Below, one piece after another: positions 55,399 through 64,000 of a DNA stretch of 64,000 bases. The notes under the pieces are model-generated. The model searched no databases. It worked only from the letters and a program-made list of their open reading frames with translations, and was not told where the DNA came from. Origin of the DNA: Candidatus Altimarinota bacterium. Its GTDB lineage: Bacteria; Patescibacteriota; Gracilibacteria; UBA4473. A program made the translations under genes and the position numbers. The stretch spans positions 1-64,000 of the forward strand of contig JAIPIF010000003.1 of the NCBI GenBank assembly GCA_021734785.1, given 5' to 3'. Each line of letters starts with the position of its first letter. The first letter of the stretch is position 1.

Positions 55399-57933
55399 AT
55401 GAACTTCGACAAATGGACCACCGCCGCCGCAGAGGCACTCGCAGAAACTCAAAAAATTGCGGAGGAGCACCGCGCGGGCGCGATTGAGATCGAGCACTTT
55501 TTGCTCGGGATGCTCGTGGACCCCGAGGCGTTTGTGTACAAGATTCTCAAAAAAACCGGCCTCTCCCCTGCCGAGGTAAAAAAGGCCCTGGAAGAAAAAG
55601 TCCAACACTTCCCCCGCACCGAAGGGGGCGTTCGCAATCCTAGCCGCGAATTTGCGGAGATGCTGCGCAATGCCGAGAAACACCAGAAAAAAATGAAAGA
55701 CGAGTTTTTGTCGGTGGAACATTTTCTCCTCGCTATTTTTGACGGCAAATCCACCGCACGAAGCCTGCTGGAAGAGCGGGGCTTGAATCGAGAAAACTTG
55801 GAATCCGCCATCGACAGTCTCCGCGGCGGGGAAAACATTGACTCGGCTGAGGGGCACCAAAAACTCGAAGCACTGGAAAAATACACGATCGACTTCACCG
55901 CACTCGCCGAGCAGGGAAAAATCGACCCGATCATCGGCCGCGATGAGGAGATCCGACGGACGATCCAGATCCTGGCCCGACGGACCAAAAATAATCCCGT
56001 CCTGGTCGGCGATCCGGGGGTGGGAAAAACAGCGATTGCCGAAGGCCTTGCGCACAAAATTTTTAAAAACGAAGTCCCTGCCTCGCTGCGGGACAAAAAA
56101 GTACTGCAGCTGGATCTGGCGGCGCTCATCGCCGGAGCGAAATATCGGGGAGAATTTGAAGATCGCCTCAAAAACGTGCTAAAAGCGATCGAAAAAAACG
56201 AGGGCAAGATCATTCTCTTCATCGACGAGCTCCACACCATCGTGGGAGCCGGCTCTGCCGAAGGATCGATGGATGCGGGGAACATCCTCAAGCCCGCCCT
56301 CGCCCGCGGGACCCTGCACTGCGTGGGGGCTACTACTTTAAACGAGTACCGCAAGTACGTGGAAAAAGACGCCGCTCTCGAGCGACGATTTCAGCCAGTG
56401 CCGGTCGAAGAACCCAGTCGCGAGGAAGCACTCGCCATCCTGCGCGGCATCCGCGAAAAATACGAAATCCATCACGGCGTCCAGATCACGGATGATGCGT
56501 TAATTTCAGCGGTAGAACTTTCCATTCGGTACCTGCCGGATCGAAAGCTCCCCGACAAAGCCATCGATCTGATCGATGAGGCGATGAGTAAATTGAAACT
56601 GGAGATTGAATCCGAACCGGAGGAAATTTCTCACCTCAAAAAAGAGCTCCTCACTCTCGAGATTGAACGGGCAGCGCTGGAAAAAGAAAAGACAAAAAAA
56701 GAGCGGTTGAAAGAGGTCAAAAAAGAAATTTCTGACAAAAACGAAGCCCTCAAAAACCTGCAGGCCCAGTGGGATCTGGAAAAATCCGCCGTGGAAAAAA
56801 TTTCCACCCTGCGCGAACAAATTGATCAGCTCAAAGTCGAGGCCGAACGCGCCGAAAAAGAATCTGATTATGGCCGCGCCGCCGAGATTCGGCATGGAAA
56901 ATTGCCCGAGCTCGAAAAAGAATTTCAGACGTTGCAAAAAAAATCAGGCGACAAAAAACTCCTGCGGGAAAAAATTGAAACCGAAGACATCGCCGAGATC
57001 ATCGCCCGCTGGACGGGCATTCCGGTGAAAAGACTGACCGAGTCCGAGTCCGAGAAATTGAAAGATTTGGAAGCCGAACTGCACCAAAATTTAATGGGGC
57101 AAGACGTGGCTGTCTCCGCTGTGGCAAACGCGATTCGCCGAAACCGCGCCGGGCTCTCGGGCACCGAGCGGCCGATCGGGAGTTTTCTTTTCCTCGGATC
57201 GACGGGGGTGGGCAAAACCGAGCTAGCAAAAATTCTCGCCGAGCACCTCTTCGATACCACTGAAGCGATGGTGCGGTTTGACATGTCCGAGTTTCTCGAA
57301 AGTCATTCGGTATCAAAGCTGATCGGCTCACCCCCCGGGTACGTCGGGCACGATGAGGGGGGCCAGCTGACGGAAAAGATTCGCCGACGCCCCTATTCTG
57401 TCGTTCTCTTTGACGAGATCGAAAAAGCCCACCCGGAGATTTTTAATATTTTTCTGCAAATCCTGGACGATGGGCACGTGACCGATGCGAAGGGACGAAA
57501 AGTGAATTTCAAAAACACGATTGTGATTTTTACCTCCAATCTGTTGACCGATCTTTTTGTCGAAGGCAAAGCGCCCGAGGAGAAAAAACTCCGGACGGAA
57601 CTGGGAAAACATTTTCGCCCAGAATTTCTCAACCGCCTGGACGAGATCATCGGCTTTCATGCGCTGGGGAAAACAGAGATTCGCGCGATTTTGGATTTGC
57701 AACTGGGAAAAATTGCCAAGCGCTTGAGCGAGCAACACATTACCTTAACCCTCTCTGACGAGGCCAAAGAGTGGCTCGCCGAAGCCGGATTTGATCCGGA
57801 TTTTGGGGCGCGCCCACTGCGGCGGGTGCTGGAACGAGAAATTTTGAATCCTCTCGCACTCCAGATGATCGAATCGCCGGAGAAAAAGAAATTTTCGGCG
57901 GAAGTAAAAAACGGAAATTTGGCGATCGGCTAA
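55399..57933 (+). CDS. clpB: ATP-dependent disaggregase ClpB
   Basis: 844 aa. N-terminal Clp domain (about 1-150), first AAA+ domain with [13 protein letters not shown] (about 206-218) and LFIDELHT, a coiled-coil middle domain (about 400-520, Lys/Glu/Leu-rich) that separates ClpB from ClpA, then a second AAA+ domain with [12 protein letters not shown] (about 602-613) and GYVGHDEGG. With DnaK it dissolves heat-aggregated proteins. Regulated by HrcA at the upstream CIRCE site. Confidence 0.97.
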   Translation: MNFDKWTTAAAEALAETQKIAEEHRAGAIEIEHFLLGMLVDPEAFVYKILKKTGLSPAEVKKALEEKVQHFPRTEGGVRNPSREFAEMLRNAEKHQKKMKDEFLSVEHFLLAIFDGKSTARSLLEERGLNRENLESAIDSLRGGENIDSAEGHQKLEALEKYTIDFTALAEQGKIDPIIGRDEEIRRTIQILARRTKNNPVLVGDPGVGKTAIAEGLAHKIFKNEVPASLRDKKVLQLDLAALIAGAKYRGEFEDRLKNVLKAIEKNEGKIILFIDELHTIVGAGSAEGSMDAGNILKPALARGTLHCVGATTLNEYRKYVEKDAALERRFQPVPVEEPSREEALAILRGIREKYEIHHGVQITDDALISAVELSIRYLPDRKLPDKAIDLIDEAMSKLKLEIESEPEEISHLKKELLTLEIERAALEKEKTKKERLKEVKKEISDKNEALKNLQAQWDLEKSAVEKISTLREQIDQLKVEAERAEKESDYGRAAEIRHGKLPELEKEFQTLQKKSGDKKLLREKIETEDIAEIIARWTGIPVKRLTESESEKLKDLEAELHQNLMGQDVAVSAVANAIRRNRAGLSGTERPIGSFLFLGSTGVGKTELAKILAEHLFDTTEAMVRFDMSEFLESHSVSKLIGSPPGYVGHDEGGQLTEKIRRRPYSVVLFDEIEKAHPEIFNIFLQILDDGHVTDAKGRKVNFKNTIVIFTSNLLTDLFVEGKAPEEKKLRTELGKHFRPEFLNRLDEIIGFHALGKTEIRAILDLQLGKIAKRLSEQHITLTLSDEAKEWLAEAGFDPDFGARPLRRVLEREILNPLALQMIESPEKKKFSAEVKNGNLAIG

Positions 57934-57947
57934 AAAATCCGTATCAT
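57919..57947 (+). promoter_or_regulatory. promoter of the DUF389 gene
   Basis: TTGGCG (57919-57924), 17 bp, TATCAT (57942-57947), 7 nt to the ATG; leaderless layout. Confidence 0.55.
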
Positions 57948-57954
57948 TTGTGAG

Positions 57955-58617
57955 ATGACTCTGAGTCCTTTTTCTCTCTGGAAACGTGTCCGCGACCGCA
58001 AACAGCAGAGTCGCGTGCTGGCAGATTTTGAATCTGAGATGTTTCATCTGGAAGTATTTCTCCTCATTATTTTGCTGGCGAGCGGGATTGCGAGTGTGGG
58101 GATTTTGCAAAACAACGTCGCCGTCCTGATCGGTGCGATGCTGATCACGCCGCTGGTCAATCCGTTTGTGGGGATTGCTCTGGGGATGGTGGTGCAGTCA
58201 GGAAAAGTCTTTCGGATGTCGCTGGTGCGGGCCGTTTTGGGGACGATGTTTTTTTGGGGGCTTGCGTTTGCGATGGGAAAAATGCTCACCCTCCCCGGGC
58301 AACCCGTCCCGCAGATTTTTCCTTCTCTCGCGATCGGTCTCCCGGAAATTTTATTGGCGATCTTTGCCGGACTCGTCGCGGCGATTGCCATTGCCTCGGA
58401 GAAAATTTACAACCTCATCTCCGGTGCCGCCATCGCGATCGCACTGGCTCCCCCACTGGCAATGTCTGGGATTGCCCTGGCGATGGGACACGAGGCAGTT
58501 TTTTTGCACGGACTCAAGCTCTTCGGTATCAATGCCGCAGGACTGGTGGTGATGGGGCTGGTGGTGTTTTTGATTTTTGGATTTCGCAAACCCGAACCGG
58601 AAAATCCGCTGACGTGA
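57955..58617 (+). CDS. DUF389 membrane protein
   Basis: 220 aa. Six membrane helices after a short charged N-terminus. Hallmarks of DUF389/TIGR00341: VLIGAMLITPLVNPFVGIAL and SGAAIAIALAPPLAMSGI, with repeated Pro/Gly kinks. Function is not established. It starts 21 nt after clpB but with its own promoter. Confidence 0.92.
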   Translation: MTLSPFSLWKRVRDRKQQSRVLADFESEMFHLEVFLLIILLASGIASVGILQNNVAVLIGAMLITPLVNPFVGIALGMVVQSGKVFRMSLVRAVLGTMFFWGLAFAMGKMLTLPGQPVPQIFPSLAIGLPEILLAIFAGLVAAIAIASEKIYNLISGAAIAIALAPPLAMSGIALAMGHEAVFLHGLKLFGINAAGLVVMGLVVFLIFGFRKPEPENPLT

Positions 58618-58620
58618 CAT

Positions 58621-59118
58621 TCAACGGATTTGATCTTCCCGAGAGTAGATGATCCAGTGCTTGTGCTGTGAATCAGGGGTCATCGGGATGCCCGTATTTT
58701 TTCGTTCTCCGAGTGCCTGAATTTCTGGATTTTTCCAGGTGGACTTCCGAATGAAAAAAATTTCCGCATCGTACTGATTTTGTACAAAATTCTTCTGCCG
58801 GAATGCCAAATTGGCGTCTGAGAATTGCTCGGGGAAGGGCCTGCCGTCTCTCTCGCGGGTGAGCCAGTCTGGGATCTCAAAAGCATCTTCCACAAAAAAC
58901 AAAAAATCAAAATCCGAAAACAAGCTCCCCCGAAATCCTGGCGGCTCATATTTTCCAAACGTATTTTTTATCGAGGACCCGATCAAAAGAATCTTGATTA
59001 TTTTTTCATCTGGCAAAAACGTCGACTTTATTTTTTGAATCGCCTCTGCCCGCAGAGAACGTATTTTTTCTTCCGAAAACGGGGTTTTGGGCGGACGCCG
59101 TTTCAAGTGTTCCTCCAT
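58621..59118 (-). CDS. nucleotidyltransferase-fold protein
   Basis: 165 aa from ATG at 59118; the -10 TACAAT (59132-59127) ends 8 nt before it. The core LLIGSSIKNTFG, followed by RGSLFSDFDFLFFVED, is the GS...D-x-D pattern of Pol-beta-type nucleotidyltransferases. Downstream residues are poorly conserved in style. Relatives include antibiotic- and tRNA-modifying enzymes and MNT-type antitoxins; no HEPN partner is near. Function not assignable. Confidence 0.75.
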   Translation of the reverse strand: MEEHLKRRPPKTPFSEEKIRSLRAEAIQKIKSTFLPDEKIIKILLIGSSIKNTFGKYEPPGFRGSLFSDFDFLFFVEDAFEIPDWLTRERDGRPFPEQFSDANLAFRQKNFVQNQYDAEIFFIRKSTWKNPEIQALGERKNTGIPMTPDSQHKHWIIYSREDQIR

Positions 59119-59126
59119 TTGACGAG

Positions 59127-59132
59127 ATTGTA
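59127..59132 (-). promoter_or_regulatory. -10 element of the nucleotidyltransferase gene
   Basis: TACAAT, 8 nt before the ATG at 59118; leaderless layout. Confidence 0.45.
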
Positions 59133-59248
59133 GTTGATCTGAGAGAAAAAACGAAAGCACTTCTCAAACAAATCCGAGCAAATCAAATGTTTTTTAACCC
59201 CCCCCACGCGAAAGCGGAGAACGAAACGCGCGCAGGCGTGCGAGGACG

Positions 59249-59267
59249 TGGCGGAGAGGGCGGGATT
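59249..59267 (-). repeat. 19-bp duplicate of the tRNA-Ser 3' end
   Basis: TGGCGGAGAGGGCGGGATT, identical to 59374-59392, which is the acceptor end, CCA and part of the T arm of tRNA-Ser(UGA). The two copies are 125 bp apart. Confidence 0.85.
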
Positions 59268-59331
59268 ACTCCTCACTTCGTTCGTCGTGGCTCCGCATCG
59301 AACCCTGGGTTCTCATCCCGACTCCCAAAGA

Positions 59332-59366
59332 GAAAAACCTCACACCCGCAAGGGGTGCACGGTTTT
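59332..59366 (-). terminator. terminator of tRNA-Ser(UGA)
   Basis: On the minus strand AAAACC...CACCC-CTTGC-GGGTG...GGTTTTTCTCTTT: two-part stem and T-rich tail. Confidence 0.8.
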
Positions 59367-59373
59367 CCTCTCC

Positions 59374-59463
<90 letters not shown>

Positions 59464-59474
59464 GTGACGCGGAA

Positions 59475-59502
59475 ATTGTACGAAAACTCCCCCACTTCGC
59501 AA
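59475..59502 (-). promoter_or_regulatory. tRNA-Ser(UGA) promoter
   Basis: Minus strand TTGCGA (59502-59497), 16 bp, TACAAT (59480-59475). Confidence 0.7.
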
Positions 59503-59509
59503 GGAAAGT

Positions 59510-59537
59510 TTGCGATTTTATCAAAAAGAAATACAAT
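59510..59537 (+). promoter_or_regulatory. tRNA-Val promoter
   Basis: TTGCGA (59510-59515), 16 bp, TACAAT (59532-59537); mirror image of the tRNA-Ser promoter, same boxes and spacing. Confidence 0.7.
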
Positions 59538-59550
59538 CCGGTCGCTTTTC

Positions 59551-59627
59551 GAGCGGTTAGCTCAGCTGGCTAGAGCATCTGGTTTACACCCAGGAGGTCA
59601 CTGGTTCGAGCCCAGTACCGCTCACCA
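59551..59627 (+). tRNA. tRNA-Val, anticodon UAC
   Basis: 77 nt including encoded CCA. Acceptor GAGCGGT pairs with ACCGCTC, discriminator A, anticodon loop TTTACAC (anticodon TAC), T arm with GGTTCGAGCC. The CDS at 59648 begins 20 nt later and may be co-transcribed. Confidence 0.97.
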
Positions 59628-59647
59628 TTCTTTCTCTCTCTTTTCCC

Positions 59648-60154
59648 ATGAAAACTCCTGACAAACGCTTCTGGATTTTTGCCCTCGTCATCGTCCTGGT
59701 CGTGGGCGGATTTTTTCTTTTTACCTCCCAACAAGACCACGCTCCGAGACTTTTGGAAACGTCTACCATTGATGATTTTCGCGGACGCCCCTCCCTCGTG
59801 GTGTTTGCCGAAACCAATTGCCCGGACTGTCAGATGGTTGTCAGCGATGTCGAAGAACAGATCTGGAAATCGAATAAAAGCGATGCCAATATTTGGATCA
59901 ACACCCTCGACCAACAAAAATTTGAGCAGCAAAAACTCCCCCAGGGATTCAATCCGAACTTGAGTTTTGAAGAAATCTGCAACTGCGACCCAGCCGAAGA
60001 ATGTGAAGGGCTTCCCTCGTGGGTGATTCTCGATGAAAATTTTCAGCCGGTGACCTTTTCCTGTGGCGGTGATGCCGAAAAATTAGGAGAAATGAAACGC
60101 GAGCTTGAACGACTGCTGGAAGAACAGGACCAGCGAGGTCTGTGGAAATTTTGA
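59648..60154 (+). CDS. membrane-anchored thioredoxin-like protein
   Basis: 168 aa. N-terminal membrane anchor (about 7-26) with the domain outside. Thioredoxin-like region LVVFAETNCPDCQMVVSDVE with redox motif CPDC (about 58-61), an extra Cys set CNCDPAEEC, then GLPSWVILDEN with the cis-Pro loop, and SCGGD. Probably oxidises or isomerises disulfides in exported proteins, such as the surface protein downstream. No separate promoter is visible; it likely follows tRNA-Val. Confidence 0.8.
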   Translation: MKTPDKRFWIFALVIVLVVGGFFLFTSQQDHAPRLLETSTIDDFRGRPSLVVFAETNCPDCQMVVSDVEEQIWKSNKSDANIWINTLDQQKFEQQKLPQGFNPNLSFEEICNCDPAEECEGLPSWVILDENFQPVTFSCGGDAEKLGEMKRELERLLEEQDQRGLWKF

Positions 60155-60177
60155 CTTTTCCTTCAGAAAAAAATCAG

Positions 60178-60183
60178 TACACT
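60178..60183 (+). promoter_or_regulatory. -10 element of tRNA-Ser(CGA)
   Basis: TACACT, 18 nt before the tRNA. The nearest TTGACT lies 21 bp upstream, too far to be convincing. Confidence 0.35.
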
Positions 60184-60201
60184 GCCCTCCGTCCGCTCTA
60201 C

Positions 60202-60291
60202 GGAGGAGTGCCGGAGTGGTCGAACGGGCTTGTCTCGAAAACAAGTGTGCCGGCAACGGCACCGAGGGTTCGAATCCCTCCTCCTCCGCCA
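60202..60291 (+). tRNA. tRNA-Ser, anticodon CGA
   Basis: 90 nt including encoded CCA. Acceptor GGAGGAG pairs with CTCCTCC, discriminator G, anticodon loop CTCGAAA (anticodon CGA), long variable arm and T arm GGGTTCGAATCCC. Second serine isoacceptor within 1 kb. Confidence 0.97.
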
Positions 60292-60448
60292 CTCTTTTGA
60301 AAACATTTTTTTTCTTTTGCGACTCGTCCTCATTTGTGTAAAGAAAACACGATGAGAATGGCAAAGAAAGCAAAAATGGTTGACTTTTGTTCAACCTATT
60401 AATAAAGAATAAGGAGAAAATTTTTTACTTTCTCATTCTTCCACCACC

Positions 60449-63400
60449 ATGGAAAATCCCATCACCCGGTTTCTCCGCTGGGGAAGTTGTCTTTTGGGCG
60501 GCTTCTTCCTCGCATTTTTCTTTTCTGCCCTGGCTCACGCGGCCGGCGGCGTCAACGTCATGCCCATGAACGACGGCGGCATGGATATTTATTTATCGAC
60601 CCTTGATACACCGACAGCCGTCGTAAAGTTAGAAATTTATGACAGCAGTGGAGGCACCCTCACTGGGATGAATATCAATGTTGATGAAGTGATGATGGGC
60701 GGTGGTGATTTTACGGTGGCCGACGATCTCAATCCACTCGACGGCAGCAATAATGCTGGCCTGTCCCTCTGGAAAGACGATGGCGACGGATTATTTAGCA
60801 CGAGCACTGATACAAAACTGGGGACGCAACCAACCAGCTGGACACAGGTAGCTGATGAGTACATGGATGGAAACTATTTTTCGCAGGCTTCCTTTACCAA
60901 CATCAGTGAATCTATTCCTACAGATTATACTTCGTCACTCACTCTTTTTGTGGTGGCTTCCGCCGAGAGAATCAATCAGGATCCGGTGAACGGTTTCAAT
61001 GTCATCATCCCAAAAAATGGCATCCAAATGACTGGTGGGTCTTTGGGAAATTGGCCAAGTGATTGGGACTTTTTTACCATGCCGACCTGGCTTGGACCCG
61101 TGGGAAGTGGTGGCGGAATGATGGGATCGCCGCTGGTTCTTTCTGAAATCCAAATCGCTGGAGGCACCACAACGGACGAATTTATAGAACTCTACAGTCG
61201 AGACATGATGGAAATCGACATGAGTGGAGCAGAGTTTACACTTGCCTACGAGGCGGCCGCGACTGGAAACACGGCCGAAGAACTCCAAGACAAAGCAAAT
61301 TGGGATGCCACATTTGATATTACAACCGGAACGGTCCCGGGGAACGGATTTTATTTACTCGCTCATACTGATTACGACGGATCTCCGACAGAAGACGCGA
61401 CCTATTCTACCTTTTCACTTCCAGAAGCCGGGGGATTTGTCGGACTTTTTCAGGGAGATACAACGCCTCAGCTTGTGGACCTCGTGGCCTATGGAAATGC
61501 AACAGCAAGTTTGGCCGAAGGTGGTCAGCCCGCTCCCGCTCCGAGTGCCAACGGATCGATTGAACGCAAAGCCTTTCCCGACTCCACCGCAACCAAGATG
61601 ACTACCGGCATTCATGCAGAAAAAGGAAACGGAGAAGATTCTCAAAATAATAGCATGGACTTCATCGTGCGAGCTGCCGCTGGGCCACAAGGCGTGGCCT
61701 CTCCTGCCGAGATGCAAAATTCAATGGCGATGAGCAGCCCGATTTTGTTGAACGAAGTTTTCTTCAACACCGATACCGGACAGGGCTGGATCGAAATCCG
61801 AAACCAGGGCGACGCCACGGTCGATCTCGCGACCGGCTCAAAATGGCAGATCAGCGCTGGCGAGACGTACACCTTTCCGGCAGGATCAACGCTTGATCCG
61901 GGTCAGTATGGTGTCGTGTACTGGAATGGGGCAGGGACGGACACTGCCACCACTTTTTATACCGGCAACAGCGATACCACGATTGTCAGCTCCGACATGG
62001 GAAAATTTGGCGGTGAAGTCGTCCTGCGCAATGCCGCGGGAGAAATGGCCGATTATGTCCAATACGGGGGCACCGGATTTACCAATGAAGCTGCCGCCAG
62101 TAGTGCCGGACAGTGGATGGCGGGAGACAAGGTCCCGACGCCGCTGTACGGACAATCCATCGGCCGTCGGACAAATGAACCCGACTACAACTCCAGTGGT
62201 GACTGGCAGACCTACAACTCTCCCAGTGAAGGTGCCCCAAACATGGGCGGTGATTCCACCGCGCCCACAGCCGTGACAAGCGTCACACTCTCAGACACAG
62301 ACAGCACGGCAAATAGTGGCCTGGATGGAAATGATGTTCAGATCGTCTGGACGCCTCCTACGACAAGCGATCCGAGTTTTGACCGATATGAAATCTATCT
62401 GCTGCCCTCGACCACCCCATTTGACGACACCGTCCATCAGCCGATTGATACGATTTTTGGGGGACAGTACCAGTACGATGCCCAGGGCGTTCGACAGGCA
62501 ACCTTTTCTTACGCGGGGGCTCCCTTTATTACCAAAGACAGTGCCAACACCGCCCTCTCAGACGGAGATTATGTCGCCTACATCGTATCGGTCGACTTCT
62601 CCGGCAATCGCTCCGGGACAGCTATGTCTTCGGCGGCGACTCTCACGGGAGAGGCCTACGATGCCGGCAGCGACACCCAGCCGCCGTTTATCATGCACAT
62701 GGGTGTCTGGAATGCCGAAGCCGGGACTGCGCTCAATCTCATTGCTCGAGCTGTCGATGACCGGGAGCTGGATGCCACGCATCCTCTGCAGGTTTTGTAC
62801 AAAGTTGACGAAGGGGCCTGGCAGCCAGCGGTCGACTGTACTTTAGTTGAATCAAATTTCTATAACTGCCCAATCCCGTCACAACTTGCGGGAGTCCGAG
62901 TGAGCTATTACCTCAAGGCAAAAGATGCCGCTACCACCCCAAATTATGCCTATTTTTCTGCCTCCCCCACTTCTGATCAGACAGGAGATGAAAATGAAGT
63001 AAAAACGACACCGTTTGTGATTGAACTTCTCGCGAGTGTTGGAAATTACGAAGACGGAGGAAGCGATGCGGATCTGTCTGGCGTCGTGTACCGACCGGAT
63101 GGAACAGCCTTCGCCGACAACCAATGGCCGAAGATTTTTGTCGAAGGAACGGCGCATGGATTCTTTACGCCAGCAAACACCACCGGTGCTTTCACTATTC
63201 CTGATGACACCCTTTTGTCTGGATCGCTTAATATTCTCGCCGTCAAAGAGGGGTACAAAGACATGGGAATGAATGTTTTTAAGGGCGATAGCCTTGAAAT
63301 CTACATGAATGAAGGAGCCATGAACATGATGGGAGGTGGAGGCGACAGTCCTTTTATCACCTGGACCGCCCCCGGCCCAGAAATGATGGGAGCGCCTATT

Positions 63401-64000
63401 GATATTTACTGCAGTGGAGACTGTACAACACTTTCTCCCGGAGAAATGCCGATTATCATTGGTTTCGATCGACCGATGAATGCGAATACCATCAACGATC
63501 AAGACGCTTCCAATGCCGGCTCCAACATTTACCTGACGACGAATGGCCAGGACCGTGTCGCCGGAAAAGTTGCCTACGACAGCAACATGAATGAAGCTCG
63601 ATTTTATGCCACGACGCATGACTCGCTCAGTCCGGGAACGTTTTATAACCTCGTCGTGACCCAGGGTGTCACAGACCAAAATGGGACTCCCATTGCTGGG
63701 GACGGTTCTGGTGGTGCGTTTATGACGAGTTTTACCACCATGATGGACAACACCGACATGTGGGGTGCTGGCGGAGATGATTTCTCCAGCTTCGGTGGCG
63801 GTGGCATGATGATGCCTCCATACGTCCAAGGGGTCACGCCCTCTCCCGGATCCTTTGGTATTCCACTCAACACCACGATCTCTGTGGAATTTTCTGAACC
63901 CATGATGACGAGTTCGATCAATTCGACCAATATCAAATTATTCCCCATCACCAACGAAGCAAACTGGACAGTGGGGACGGCTGTGCCTGCAAGCATCACG
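60449..64000 (+). CDS. giant secreted/surface protein with lamin-tail and Ig-like domains (3' end outside window)
   Basis: 1184 codons are visible and the frame is open at the edge. Signal peptide (about 1-33, FLAFFFSALAHAA). Visible modules in order: lamin-tail-like domains at about 227-370 and 429-585 (LSEIQIAGGTTTDEFIEL, then LLNEVFFNTDTGQGWIEI), a fibronectin III-like module (about 602-720), an Ig-like module (about 745-860), a carboxypeptidase-regulatory-like module (about 870-960), and SbsA-type Ig modules (about 990-1100 and from 1127). Met/Gly-rich stretches (GGGMMMPP) are frequent. Likely cell-surface adhesion or wall attachment. Confidence 0.9.
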   Translation, partial: MENPITRFLRWGSCLLGGFFLAFFFSALAHAAGGVNVMPMNDGGMDIYLSTLDTPTAVVKLEIYDSSGGTLTGMNINVDEVMMGGGDFTVADDLNPLDGSNNAGLSLWKDDGDGLFSTSTDTKLGTQPTSWTQVADEYMDGNYFSQASFTNISESIPTDYTSSLTLFVVASAERINQDPVNGFNVIIPKNGIQMTGGSLGNWPSDWDFFTMPTWLGPVGSGGGMMGSPLVLSEIQIAGGTTTDEFIELYSRDMMEIDMSGAEFTLAYEAAATGNTAEELQDKANWDATFDITTGTVPGNGFYLLAHTDYDGSPTEDATYSTFSLPEAGGFVGLFQGDTTPQLVDLVAYGNATASLAEGGQPAPAPSANGSIERKAFPDSTATKMTTGIHAEKGNGEDSQNNSMDFIVRAAAGPQGVASPAEMQNSMAMSSPILLNEVFFNTDTGQGWIEIRNQGDATVDLATGSKWQISAGETYTFPAGSTLDPGQYGVVYWNGAGTDTATTFYTGNSDTTIVSSDMGKFGGEVVLRNAAGEMADYVQYGGTGFTNEAAASSAGQWMAGDKVPTPLYGQSIGRRTNEPDYNSSGDWQTYNSPSEGAPNMGGDSTAPTAVTSVTLSDTDSTANSGLDGNDVQIVWTPPTTSDPSFDRYEIYLLPSTTPFDDTVHQPIDTIFGGQYQYDAQGVRQATFSYAGAPFITKDSANTALSDGDYVAYIVSVDFSGNRSGTAMSSAATLTGEAYDAGSDTQPPFIMHMGVWNAEAGTALNLIARAVDDRELDATHPLQVLYKVDEGAWQPAVDCTLVESNFYNCPIPSQLAGVRVSYYLKAKDAATTPNYAYFSASPTSDQTGDENEVKTTPFVIELLASVGNYEDGGSDADLSGVVYRPDGTAFADNQWPKIFVEGTAHGFFTPANTTGAFTIPDDTLLSGSLNILAVKEGYKDMGMNVFKGDSLEIYMNEGAMNMMGGGGDSPFITWTAPGPEMMGAPIDIYCSGDCTTLSPGEMPIIIGFDRPMNANTINDQDASNAGSNIYLTTNGQDRVAGKVAYDSNMNEARFYATTHDSLSPGTFYNLVVTQGVTDQNGTPIAGDGSGGAFMTSFTTMMDNTDMWGAGGDDFSSFGGGGMMMPPYVQGVTPSPGSFGIPLNTTISVEFSEPMMTSSINSTNIKLFPITNEANWTVGTAVPASIT

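Noticed and set aside
60186-60206. CCTCCGT/ACGGAGG inverted repeat at the tRNA-Ser(CGA) 5' end
   Set aside because: One arm is the tRNA acceptor strand itself, so it would only compete with tRNA folding. Probably chance, at most a processing signal.

Overview
The window reads as a gene-dense bacterial chromosome segment of moderate GC, with many 1-4 nt ATGA/TGATG gene overlaps. Several features fit a Patescibacteria/CPR genome, perhaps Peregrinibacteria-like: a compact HrcA, a stand-alone VirB4-type ATPase, a thermonuclease with a C-terminal Cys/His motif, giant lamin-tail surface proteins, a RAYT transposase with REP-like palindromes, and few complete biosynthetic pathways. This placement is inference. 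UGA is clearly a stop here (many ATGA junctions), which argues against the UGA=Gly code of Gracilibacteria. No rRNA, CRISPR array, prophage or intact insertion sequence was seen.

Layout. 1-1325: an SLH-RlpA surface protein (cut by the window edge) and ssb. 1438-4380: a lone V/A-type ATPase subunit B, then DUF6941-ribH-ribB. 4383-9966: a class III ribonucleotide reductase locus under two putative NrdR boxes: nrdD, a separate small ORF carrying the glycyl-radical motif, a membrane protein, a RAYT transposase, a glutaredoxin-like protein, nrdG and a lipoprotein. 9963-13724: hydroxyacid dehydrogenase, rsmI, a GIY-YIG gene between inverted REP copies, and a sodium symporter. 13750-20013: mutL converging on an isoprenoid (MEP) operon yjbQ-ispG-dxr-ispDF-ispE. 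20018-30144: tsf/rpsB, gatC-gatA-carA-carB(N-half), rplS, a regulator, and tig-lapA. 30237-37746: nuclease, proS-rnhA, folC with an antitoxin-like gene, phosphoesterase, gatB. 38253-42963: small SD-led genes with structured leaders, pgk, and a membrane pyrophosphatase. 43069-51262: nadK, yggS/fmt, an O-antigen-ligase-like protein, a solute-binding lipoprotein, priA. 51553-58617: hrcA, a putative structured RNA, VirB4, CIRCE-controlled clpB, DUF389. 58621-64000: a nucleotidyltransferase, three tRNAs, a thioredoxin-like protein and the start of a giant surface protein.

How it works together. The nrd locus supplies dNTPs anaerobically: the reductase, its radical-activating enzyme and a likely thiol reductant. 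Energy genes point to pyrophosphate- and ion-coupled chemistry (hppA, an ATPase B subunit, a Na+ symporter) plus glycolysis (pgk). gatCAB and proS serve translation; hrcA and the CIRCE site form a heat-shock circuit with clpB.

The most notable points are the separated glycyl-radical domain of NrdD, a pervasive pattern of -10 boxes 6-9 nt before the start codon (leaderless transcription) set against a few small genes with perfect Shine-Dalgarno sites, and an orphan ~325-nt transcript candidate before virB4. All family names rest on motif reading alone; no database search was run.
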